Below, piece by piece: positions 1 through 11,600 of a stretch of 64,000 bases of DNA. Within the stretch, counting starts at the first letter, position 1; each line of letters begins with the position of its first letter. The stretch is from Sipunculus nudus. Lineage: Eukaryota; Annelida; Sipuncula; Golfingiida; Sipunculidae. The DNA lies in assembly GCA_026874595.1 (NCBI GenBank), contig CM049306.1, positions 93,797,642-93,861,641 on the forward strand, read 5' to 3'. The notes under the pieces are model-generated. The model was not told the origin of the DNA, made no database searches, and saw nothing but the letters and a program-made list of their open reading frames with translations. Both the position numbers and the translations under genes were made by a program.

Positions 1-912
1 AATGAACAAGATCAACGTTCCATAATTTTTAAATTAGAGCTACATAAAAACACCATTTTTATATAATTTTCATACTTTTAAAATGGAAAAATGTTGTTCC
101 TACAAGATTTCCAGCTCTAGTTCTATTACCTGTAAGAATAATGGTTTATTGAATAATGAAATGGTCTTACTTGATAAATTTATTAATAATCTCATGTTGT
201 CTTATAACATTTAAGAACTCAGAAGAATAGTGCCTTTATATACTGGAATACAGGAAAGAACTCTAGACACAGTAATTACACTTCTTTGTAAGGCTGGTGG
301 GGACATCTAGTGTGTATCATAAGAACTAAATATCCTGGGCAGAAGTGCCACACAGACCAATCCAAAATCTATAAATTCATACCCATGAATTTATAAAGTG
401 TTGAAATGGGTAGCAAATTGTAGACACAAGAACTTGACAGGTTTCATTCAACTTAGACACAAAAACTTGTAACTGTGTTTGTGTTACATTCAAAAAGACG
501 GGAAAAACAAAATTTTCATTTATGGCAGTTTCCTTTATATATAATTTAAAGAAGCATTTTCTAGTTGCATACAAATCAGCTGTACCCATCATGTGCATGT
601 TTTATCATCTCATTCAGTTCATATCCTCAAGAAAACATGGTATCTGAAATATTAGTCATGACATTACACCCTAAATGCTTTTTTCATAACATGGTGGGGC
701 AACAGGGTAAGTGGCTTTGGTATAATACATCATCATTTTCAAAAGTCGTTTCAAGTGCCATGAGCCATGATGTAGCTGAACCCCAGATGCTGCAGTGTGT
801 AAACAAAGGATTACTTGCGTCCGACACACAGACTTACTACATATGTGCATTATTTGGTCCTTAGAGCACCTAGGGACAAAAGAGGTATGGTGAAGGGATT
901 ATTTCTTATATC
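1..912. other. No feature recognised
   Basis: AT-rich sequence, probably within the intron after exon 18. Short ORFs on both strands (for example 565-864) show no motif or codon bias and look like chance. No TIR, tandem array or RNA gene was seen. Confidence 0.5.
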
Positions 913-1408
913 TTAAAGGGGCCCAATCACCTATAAAGCTTGTTGAGTTAACATGAAAAATAGCTTCCTCCCTTTAAAATAAATCTGTACCTGCCAAAAT
1001 ATTGCCCTAAAACTGTTTGCTTTCTCCTGTTAACAAATGTTAAAAACAGTGGACTTGGCACAATGACAGGTGTCAACATAAACACAGCGTGTGGGGTTGA
1101 ATGCATTGCTGAGCCAAAACATGTGTCAATCAGGAGATACCCGGTCTGACTTGGTCCAAAAATGTAATACATGTATGAAACACAGCGTGTTGCCATTCTA
1201 AATTGGACCTCCAGTCATGCAGCCTTGTTATGGTTAACAGAGTGTGTTTACCAACATGCAGAGCCATAACATGGTGTTACACAGCCATATGCCAGGAAAT
1301 GAGACTGTGTGCTGGGACAGTTTTGCGGGGAAACATTTGTATAAAGCAAGACTGTACTGATAGTGTGAAAGAATAGCCATAATTTAGCTTGTGATTATGT
1401 CCCTTTAA
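913..1408 (+). mobile_element. MITE with TTAA ends, copy 1
   Basis: The ends are inverted: CTTAAAGGGGCCCAATCAC on the left against GTGATTATGTCCCTTTAAG on the right. TTAA lies at both borders (913-916 and 1405-1408), as for piggyBac- or Kolobok-type elements. It is about 496 bp with no coding capacity. Its reverse complement is present at 4950-5461, and shorter relatives are at 22460-22857 and 35736-36070. Confidence 0.75.
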
Positions 1409-1922
1409 GCATTTCATGACAGCTTGGTATGTCAGTAAATCTTTACCCAACTAGATTTGTCTTCTTTGAGAAACTTGTTAAGTATAGAGGGTATGACATT
1501 TTTGTATAGCTTACATAAAAGAATGGAAGCTGTGAACACATCCTGCTTCTATTAGTTTATTTAATCAGTATGATGTACAGCCCTAATATTGAAAACATAA
1601 ATTACTGCTTAAATGTTATAAATGCCAGGCCTTAAAGTATATAAGTGCCATTTTGGCCCTTTGGTAATGGACTCTCTGACCAGCATCAGGCTGCCTTTAC
1701 ATCTTGTAGGAGGGCTGCACTATGAGGCTAATGTGGAAGCAAATATTTTCATCAATATTGACAACTCATGGCCTTCAGATACCTTGTCATAAACCATACC
1801 AGTTGGTTTGTTAAGTTTGTGTACTTTCTAACAACACCCATGACGTGTAAGACAAGTTCTGTTTGAACTCATGTTTCTTGAATTTCTGACTGCATGAACA
1901 CAGGCATGTTCTGCATGCGTTA

Positions 1923-3972
1923 CCGTAAAATCTCCACTTAAAACCGCACTTCCGATTAAAACCGCACCCAGACTTCGCCAAAATTCCAGGTGAGACACCG
2001 CGAGGGGCTCAAATACTAAAAACCCCCCTTTAAAACCGCACCAACTTTCGCTACGGAATGATTTGACAAAAGACAATCAAGCTATCATCTAGAAATGAAT
2101 ACGCGTAGGTTGCGGCTTGGCCATTACTGTTCACTTTAAAATTCCTTGGGAATTTTATTTAAACACATCATAAGACTTTTTTTGCAGGGTCACTCAATCA
2201 TGAAATTTGGGAAGACGCAAGGGCCGGTGAACCTCTGCCTGTTTATACAGATTTTATATTCCGTGCCGTATTCTTATTTGCTACTGATTTGTCATTATAT
2301 TTTGAAAAAAATATTCTGCTTATCCATTTCAAGTCACTGTATATTTTAATTCTTAAAGTAATATTTTGAAATCTTAATTTTTGATGAAAATTCCATTTTC
2401 TGGAATTACTCGGAAGATTCAAATCATTTCATACAGGTTACTTCGGTATTATCATCGTCACATCGTACGTTGACATCGCTCCATGTTTCAATTTGCTGGT
2501 TAGTTTGAAAACATCGCTGGTCACCTTAACTAAATATCAAAGTAACTGAAGTTACCTTGTCGAGATACGCACGTAAAGGAAACATGACGCTTGAAAACGA
2601 GTGATTTTAAGGTAAAATTAAAGTGGCCAGGCGGGGTAAGCAAGTTTTTTTCCTGAAGAAAGTTTTCGTGTGGGGAGCCATTTTGTCAAGGCAGTGATCG
2701 TGCAAGGCACGCTGGGACGAAATAGGTGGCTGTTCTGTTTACCACCCACCGCGTACAGCCGTTCAAAATATTCTTAGCAGAATACCGGGGCGTATCAGCA
2801 CATGGCGGCACTCAAACTTGATTTTAAAACGATCGTCTGCCATTGTGCGACTCTTTGCGATGTCAGCTTTACTTTACGTTTTAAACAAATAATCATTCCT
2901 AAATAATGCCGCAAATGGGTTTATAGGAGGCTTTTATTTCAATTTTGCTTGACCATGCCCAACGATGTGGGCCGCTGTTAGCCCTAGCACCCGTCCTCTC
3001 TTACTACGCTACGCTGTGCGAGAGCACTAGAAGATAATTTGAGGAAACTGGAGACATTCCACATGATAATTAAATTCTTATATTTCGTCTGAAAATGTCG
3101 TATTCGTTAAGAAAAAAAGCGTATTCTTATCAAATACGCATATAACATTCCACTTAGACAGTGTTTGTCCACTTTAAATGTTGATTAGAAGAATATGTAT
3201 TATCCTAATAAACGGTGTTACACGGGGAATGATGTCTGCTCTGGGTTTTCCCTCCAGCCACGGCTGGCCGGCAGCCGCCTGTGTAACCAATGGTAACGGG
3301 CCTTGTTGGCTCAGCGAGCAAAGGTCACGCAGTTCATTGTTTCAGATTCTGAGACAGTTTCAAGCGCAAGGATTACAAAGATTTAAAAGTGAGTCTTGTT
3401 TACATACTAAAACATAATATTTTGCTGAATTTCGTGGTCATTCGAATAAAGTACTATATCTCCCTTAGATTACTTAAAGTTTCCTTGTCATAAACGCACT
3501 GTTTGATTTTACACGATTTTTTTCCGACAAGGATTTGAAGTTCTCCAGTTTACTCTGAAGCTTTTTATGCGGCGGTATCCTGGGTCCTGGATACCTCCGC
3601 ATTTAATGCAGTTAGGCCGCTGTGTGTTACAGCAGGGTTGTTGTAAACGTATTTTTTGGTAACAATTACATAGATTTTATAACAAGTTATATATCACACG
3701 AAAACTAATCAGCAATATTTTAATTTATAAATAACAAATAACCGTAAATAATACATTAACACACGGCTCCCATGCATGCGAGACTGCTGCTAAGAAAGGC
3801 CTTTGAAAGTTGCAATATTATCGCTCACTCGCCGGCCCAAAAACGATGACTGTCAGGAAGATATTCCGGAAACCCTTCTAGTATAAACCGCACAGTGCTT
3901 TCAGGAAATGAACCTGATTTCAAGATTTTGAATTTCTTGATTAAACCGCGGTTTTAAGTGGAGATTTTACGG
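1923..3972. mobile_element. Non-autonomous TIR DNA transposon, TA target duplication
   Basis: The terminal inverted repeats are at least 23 bp: the left end reads CCGTAAAATCTCCACTTAAA, and its reverse complement ends at 3972. A TA dinucleotide flanks each end (1921-1922, 3973-3974), as for Tc1/mariner/pogo-type elements. The interior is about 2 kb, CpG-richer than its surroundings, and has no transposase ORF. AAAACCGC-type subrepeats occur near the left end. Confidence 0.8.
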
Positions 3973-3974
3973 TA

Positions 3975-4949
3975 CTGGATGACAGCAAACTAAGACAACA
4001 CAAAGCAATGGACCTTTTAATATAGAGATAATTTAAACTTTGGTTTGTGAGCTCACAGGTATTCTTTTGTGTTAATTCATCACCCACAGCCTAATGTTAA
4101 GTTTACCGGCTGCTTACCACGGTATTCATGCGATAAGACAGATGGCCATTGCAGTGCCCTCCCATGTATGACTGGTGTCAGGACTTAGTACAGGCATGGA
4201 GATACAATTAGATGGAGTTAGCACTGGAGTCTTGGATCACATCCGATGTTGCTTGTAATCTTGATCTTATTGCGCTAGGTTTATCCCTAATACATCACCG
4301 AAGATACTGCAGAATTGCTTGGCAATGAAGCTGTCATATCAGTCCCGTACTAGATATATATTCTGTTCAGATGCAATGAATTTGTAAGATTTAAATTTTA
4401 GTTAGCACTGCAACGTTGTGGGTTATTTGGTGCTGAACTAGATTTCACAAGGGATATCATCCCGTGAAAAAAATCTATGAAAATTATGTAATTGTATAGG
4501 AATACCCATACATTTCTTAGCTGGGACAAACTAATCTTTAGAAATGGCAAGTTACCAGCGAAGAATTACATCAATAGCAAGCAGATAAACTTAACCTTTC
4601 AGGAAATATTAAAATAACAGTGTGACTGAGCAGTAAAGTCAGATACAATAAAAAGACCACAGTACTATCCAATATTACATATCTATACCCTACACTGCTT
4701 CGTACTGGACAAACTGAGATTAAAAGCAGTGGGACTCTAAAATCACTAAGTGTGGCAACTGGTATATAAGAATTTATTAGCCAGTGACTACGCATATATG
4801 TGTTTTTTGCTGCCATGCATGTCCCTTTGATGCTAGACATCAATCCTCTTGCTAACTCAATGTTATTAATACTCCTTGGTACAGGCTTACCAGCCTAATG
4901 AGTATTGTATTAACAGCTATATTTATATATCTGCTTACTGCTTTCTGAC
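3975..4949. other. No feature recognised
   Basis: AT-rich spacer between the TIR element and the second MITE copy. The minus-strand ORF at 4571-4843 has no recognisable motif. Confidence 0.5.
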
Positions 4950-5461
4950 TTAGAGGGACATAATCAGGAGCAATATTATGCCTATTCTTTGACACTATCA
5001 GTTTAGTTTTGTTTTATACAAAAGTTTCCCAGCAAAACCATCCCAGCACACTGTCTCAATACCTCCCACATGGCTGTTTAATACCATGTTATCGCTCTCC
5101 ATATTGGTAAACACAGTCCACGTGTGTATGTTTACCAAAACAAGGCCATATGACTGGAGGTCTGATTGTAAGCCGCAACACGTGGTGTTTCAGCCAGTGG
5201 GAATATGTATTACATTTTTTTTGGCCACATCAGACAGGGCATCTCCTGATTGACATATGTTGTGGATCAACAATGCACACGGCCCGCTGTGTTTATGTTG
5301 ACACTTGTGATTGCACTTGGTCCACTGTTTTTAACACTCGTTTACAGGAGTAAGCAAACGGTTTCAAGGTAATATTTTGGCAGGTACAGATTTATTTGAA
5401 AGGGAAGAAGCTATTTTTTGTGTGAATTCAACATGCTTTATAGGTGATTGGGTCCCTTTAA
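4950..5461 (-). mobile_element. MITE with TTAA ends, copy 2 (inverted to copy 1)
   Basis: It matches the reverse complement of 913-1408 over most of its length, for example the segment around 5290-5345 against 1010-1080. The right border keeps TTAA (5458-5461); the left border is mutated to TTAG. It lies 50 bp downstream (in gene sense) of the exon 18 donor. Confidence 0.75.
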
Positions 5462-5511
5462 GTGGTACTTTCAGCACCAGATCTGCACCAGTCCACTAGC
5501 AGAGTACTTAC

Positions 5512-5605
5512 AGGCATACTTGGTGCTGCTGTTGAGTTTCTCTGACTTGAAGCCAAACACATCAGCAAGGGCTGCAGGTTCACTGAACTTCTCATCATAC
5601 ATTAC
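5512..5605 (-). CDS. POMGNT1-like: Exon 18: GT13 catalytic domain, last exon in window
   Basis: 94 nt, phase 0 to 1, acceptor AACTCCAG, donor GCCT|GTAAGT. It encodes VMYDEKFSEPAALADVFGFK and then SEKLNSSTKYA. The EP-x3-A-x-[LV]-FG segment fits POMGNT1. It carries one N-glycosylation sequon (NSS). I found no further exon between 5512 and base 1, so the acidic metal-binding motif is outside. Confidence 0.88.
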
Positions 5606-8600
5606 CTGGAGTTAAGAAAAGACACGTCATCTACAAATCTTATATAATCCTAAACTCATATCTCTAAGTTATCTACACACTCATTGTACATTACCTGCAG
5701 TTAATAAAGAGTTTTTAGAGTGTTTACATGATATCATCAAATCAGCAGCTATTAACTCGGGCTGTTTTTGCATGTGACTACTGACAATGGTCCGTAAGTC
5801 TCTTTCAACAACTTATCATCTGACATTTGTCATTTTGATTTTCAGATAGATACATCTATCAACCTGAGAAACAATAATATTCACCTAATTTCTGAATATT
5901 CAAGGTCAAGGCCACTCTCATAGGAAAGGTCATGACCCCAATTTTAATATACCTCATCCCATAACCCATATCTATGTATATACATAATATGAAAGAAATC
6001 TGTCTGTTAGTTTTTGACTTATAATGCTCACAGTACTGTCATGTGGCAATGATGGGGTATTGAAAGGCACGAAAACAAGTAAAAGGATAACAGGTGGTGC
6101 CACCAGTTTCTGATACATGGTAACTTTATTCTAGATCTTAGAGCAAATTGCATTTTGTATCAATCTAGGCAAGGTTTCTTGAGATATTTAAGAAATTGTG
6201 TGATTTCCCAAAAATGGACCTAAATAAGGTCATGGTCACTCTCCAAGTAAAGGTCATGATCCCTTTATAAATAGGTTTCATTCTCTCATGTCAATATTTT
6301 TTTAGTTATCATGCAAACAAGATTTATCTGCGGCGTCGGGACTGTCATGAAACCATAGTATCCCCAAACTTTGTGTGGGGATACACTAATTATTAGTGAA
6401 ATACTTGTAAAAGGTAGGTGTAAATTACATCTACTGGCTTCTGTGGCTCAGGAGTAGAGCATAGGACTCTAAGCTGGGAGATCAGGAGTTCACATCTCAG
6501 CAGAGAAGCCGTGAGATTTTCACTGTCGGCCCAAACACAGGGTGAGCACTCTGCAGGCTTAATGGGAAGGCTGTACCCCACAGCCATGCATCACTCACAA
6601 ACGAGTGCATCTTTGGAAGGTTCCTCGGTGTTATGACTTAGCAATGGAGGTGATTACACACCCATGAGCTGCAAGTGTGGTAGACACCGGGCCTGGGTGA
6701 CACCAGGATATAAAATAAAACAAGGGACCTATGGGTCACGGCGCTCAGCTGTTACATATGATAAATATATGATTTATATATGAGGCACATGCTGGTTTTG
6801 TTTGGTAATACATATAAGCTGTATTATGAGTTGTTGTTGTTAAGCTTATGCATGATTTTGATAGTACCTTTGGAGACGGGGAACAGGATTGATTTCATTT
6901 ATTTTATTAACAAATGGAGTACTATTGTCACACAGATTTTGACTTGGCCATATAAAAAAATTACAAATATTGTCCCAAATATAATTTTTATTAAACATAA
7001 TAAGAGAATCGTATGATTTTTTAAAAAGAAATATAACTGAAATGATTATTAAAATAATATTGAAGAATATATTCATGAATGCATTCATGAATACATTTTG
7101 AAAGTATTTGCACTTATAATCATATACTTCATTTTTACCTGAATTCCCATTCTTTATGCAAGAAATTTTATACTGTTATACATATTCATATTCATATTTA
7201 AATACAATTGCAAAGTATTCGCACCATGTCTGGTATTTATTCAGTTTTCACCAAACAATGATGTTGAGAATCCAGAATATACAAAATTCACACATTTAAA
7301 TAATGATCATAAGTACCTGGTTTTATAGCTTTTATTTATATTTAAAAAAAATAAATGTAATATATTCATTTTTGACTAATTTCACATCAATGTACACACT
7401 AGACATAGTATGAATCTAGATTAATATTATCAACTGCATCTTTGTCTATCATTAATTTCCTTCATATGATCCCTAATGATTAGTAATGAATAATATGATT
7501 TACTTTTTTATCATTAAAATTGAACTGAAAAATACCATAGGTGACTGCATGGTGTTATTAGGAATACATGACATTCTGTCCACTGATACAAGATTCTTAT
7601 ATCATCAGTAACTGCAAGTTAATATCCTGTTATTATAAACTAACAAATTCCTTTTCTATTTTTCTTTAATTTGTTATTAAAAACCAATAAAAATTTATTA
7701 ATTTATTGTTTATTGTTGGTTAAAACTACTAGATGAGTTGGGTTGGACACCTGGATCAACTGTGGCTGGCCATAAGCTGCCTGGCTGCCCCAGAGTATGC
7801 CTCCCCTCAAGCATGCATAATTTGCTGAAAGTTCAACAAGGTCAACATACAGGTGACTCAAGAGGGGCTGGAGAGAGCCAAGGTCTGACATGGTCTCATA
7901 AAAACATTAATAAAAGCTACAATTTTTGGCTTTCAGCTTTCTAAACTATAAAGCTGAAATCCTTATGTGTGCATGATATGAAAATTATATCAATAGTGCT
8001 CACAGGAATCAAACGTGCCATGGTCAAAGTTGGGCAAAATTTAAGGTAGTAATTTTATATTTATACTAATAACTTATAAAATTTGAAAAATTCAGAACTA
8101 ATTTTGGGTATTCAATTGAATCTTGATTAAATAATGTTACATCCCTGACAAAAAATCTATAGCTTCAGCAATCCCCTTGTTAAGGGAGTAAATATATTTC
8201 TTGATTTTTTACAAAGTGCATTATGTTTGGGCCCATAACTTAAAACAATTACACAATACTGACATCATTTCTGGCATGTGCATAGAGAATGTAGAGAAAA
8301 ATATGTATATTATATATGATTAAAGTCAGAACAGTGGTTTTGATATTAGTCAGTCTTGAAGTGTAACAATGGGTTTTTAATGGAAAAATGAAGTTTTTCA
8401 TTAATATCTCGAAGGTATTCAGTCCTAGAGACCAAATTTTGGCATGGTAGGGGATTTTGGAGACATCTAATTGCATGCCAAATTTTAGGAACTGAGAGCT
8501 GAAGCTGAGGAGCTAAGCTCTTGCAAACTGCATAACACTAGCTTGATGTTAACAATATGTTACATGGTGCTTGAAAACTTGAATAAAATCTACAGTTTTT

Positions 8601-11600
8601 GATCAACTGGTTTCAAATTTTTGGTGTTAACAGACAAATGCTAACAAAAACATGCTGTGAAAATTAAATCCACAGTACTTACAGGAAAAAAACGTGCCAT
8701 GGTCAAAGTTGGGCAAAATTTAAGGTACTAATTTTTTATTTTTGTTAATATTTTAAAAAATTTAAAAGATTTTGATCTAATTTTGGGTATACAATTTAAT
8801 TTTGAATAATTAAAATTATATTACTGGTAAAAAGTCCATAGCTTTAACATGTTTTGTGTTAAGTGATCAAATATCTTTCCTGATTTTTTACAAAATGCAT
8901 TATGTTTGGGCCTTTAACTTTTTTAAATTATATAATACAGACATAAATTCTGGAATGTACATAGGAACTATATAGAGGAATATTTATGGTAAATATGAGG
9001 AAAAACAGATGAGTGGTTTTGATATTAGGCAGTCCTAAAGTGTAAAAATAGGTTTTTAATAAAAAATTGAGGTTTTTCCTTTATTTATCAAAGGAACGAA
9101 TTCACAAAGACCCAGTTTTCAGCTTGGTAGGAGATCTTGGGGACACCTAACATTATGCCGAATTTGGGATTCCTAGGTCTTACAGTTTCAAAACGTGCCA
9201 CATCTACGGACAGACGGATGGCACGACAGACGGACGGATGACAGACAATGGACCACGACTATAGCTCAGATGACTTAAAGTCAGCTGAGCTAATGATAGA
9301 AAGCTAATTCTACAACACTGTCACAGTCCCAAACTGAAATTGAACTCTGGAGATATAAATACCTTGCTAGAATTAGAAAAGTCAGCATTAAACAATGGAG
9401 GTGGTTTCCTTCACCAAAATAATCATTAAAAAAAACACCCAAAAATTACATCTACACCATAGGGCTTTCTTGTAAGGTGCATTTTTCTCACATCATTTTG
9501 TGATAATAAAAATTCCCATAATACAAGTGAATAGACATAGTTTAACTGACTATGTGGTTCACGTACCACGACCATATTTGGGTTTATCCCCGGCTGCATC
9601 AGTACAGTCTCAAGTTGCATCCTGAAGGCGTTGTGGTTCAGACCTACAGTCAATGTGACCAATTACAAAGCTCTGCATTCATATTAAAACTAAACCACAT
9701 GAATATTTAAATTTGTCAAGTTAATATTCATATATCCATAGAAAACTATGAGATAAAAACTGAATTAATATGAAAACATTTTTTACATCAGTTCATAATT
9801 TTGGTAGAATATGAAAATTCTGCCATGGCTGTTCCTATAAAACATGGCCTCTGATAGATTAAAGAGCGATAAACTCTTGCGTCACTGTTTTGCAGCCAAT
9901 CAAATGATGTGACACATTAAATAATATAGATGTACTAACGTGTAAGTGGTTCTTATTCAGCACCTTTGCCACACATTTTTTTAATGAGTAATTGGAGACT
10001 CAAATCACTGATAAACACATATCAGGTCCACTTAGTTTCTCACTTGCTTAATTTAATGTTTTAACGAAATCTGTTCATAGTTCAAAAGATTCTAAAAAAT
10101 AATCTGATTCAAAGATTTAAACAAATAACTTGATTAATAAACTATAATAAAAGACAATGAAAATATGAAAACCTGCAAAAGTATCACTGAATTTTCATGT
10201 AAATTTCTAATTACGGTCCATGTCATGGTATTCAAATTCTCAAAAGAGAAGTTTGATCGTCTTTGAAAATTGATCTCCATCTCACCAGGAACCACTACGA
10301 TTGGCACAAGAAATATTGGGTTCTTCTCCAAGGACTTGTCCACAAGCGGAGCAGGGGTCAGGGGGTCATCAATGTTGTCAGCTGCAACAATAAACCCATG
10401 ATACATCTATGGGAGCTATGAACCTGCCTGTGTGGTGGTTATATGTTGCTCTCAATTTTTCACTCACCACAGCTTGCTTTAGCAAGGTTTGCTGGGTTTC
10501 ACCACCAGGTTGCTGGCAAAGGGCCAAGAACATAATCAGACCAAGGAGAGCAGGTAATGCATTGCACATGGTACACAGAGTTTGACACCCCAGAACACTG
10601 CTCTCACTGGTGTGATGACACCTGGTGGTGAGACTCAACAACCCTGCTCAAGCAAGCATTGATTAAACAAAAGGTGATTGCCGCTTTTAACTACTGCATA
10701 TGAAGTATAGAAGGAGCCACATTAAACTCTTTATTGACAGCAGATGTGAAGATTTAATAATCGTCTTTTTTTTACTGTACAGATTTACCAGGTAAACCCT
10801 TTCTCCTAAGGTCCAGATTAAGTATATTTACAATATTTACACATTTAAACTTGTCTTATATATAAGATCCTTCACTGTTATAAATAAATACCAACATCAA
10901 ATTTTCAGCATTTACTGTCAGGTTTGGGAAGTCCATATTAATTTATCACATAGATTTGAAGGGTACCATGAATATTTCCCCATGATGAAGCAACACGTAA
11001 ATATTTGACTGTGATTGTCTCACCACTACAGAAGACGCCGTATCCATCGTTCTTGGCACAGAACGCTCGTCTCTTCTCGTTCTTGTTGGCCATTGGATCG
11101 GGCTTCACCTTGGTGCCTGTCACTGTCAAACAATCAGCAAGACATAAGTGATAATACTCAAAGTGATAATATATGTCCCCCTCCCCATGATATATGTCAC
11201 TGGATTGAGGAATATTTACACTCTTTTTCACAAGTTTAGTGGTTACAATTAGTTGATTTGTTTCTGTGAGGGGAGTCTTTGTTGAGTTTAATGCATAGTT
11301 CAACAACCAGCATATGAAGTATGTCAACAGCTCATATTGTTTTGATTAAGCATTACCAGATTCACAGTCCTCTGTTGTAATGCTACCTTAAATCTTAAAA
11401 CCTACATAAAACCACAGGCCCTTGAAATCACCATTAAAACATGTCTAAACTAGAATACGGGTAGTCGACAAGCGACTACGTGTATCCGCCTAAATCAGAG
11501 TGGAACGGGTGAAGTGAGGCATGGATTAGGTGGCAAGGGGAAATAGAGTGAAGTGTTGCATATTAGCATGGATGTCTGCAGCCAAATTGTGTATGAAGGT

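Noticed and set aside
6436-6510. Functional tRNA gene
   Set aside because: Box elements are recognisable but the cloverleaf is degenerate and the sequence continues as a SINE body.
10938-11327. 129-aa minus-strand ORF as a gene on its own
   Set aside because: Only the middle part (11024-11122) is coding, as exon 15 with good splice borders; the rest is intron read-through.
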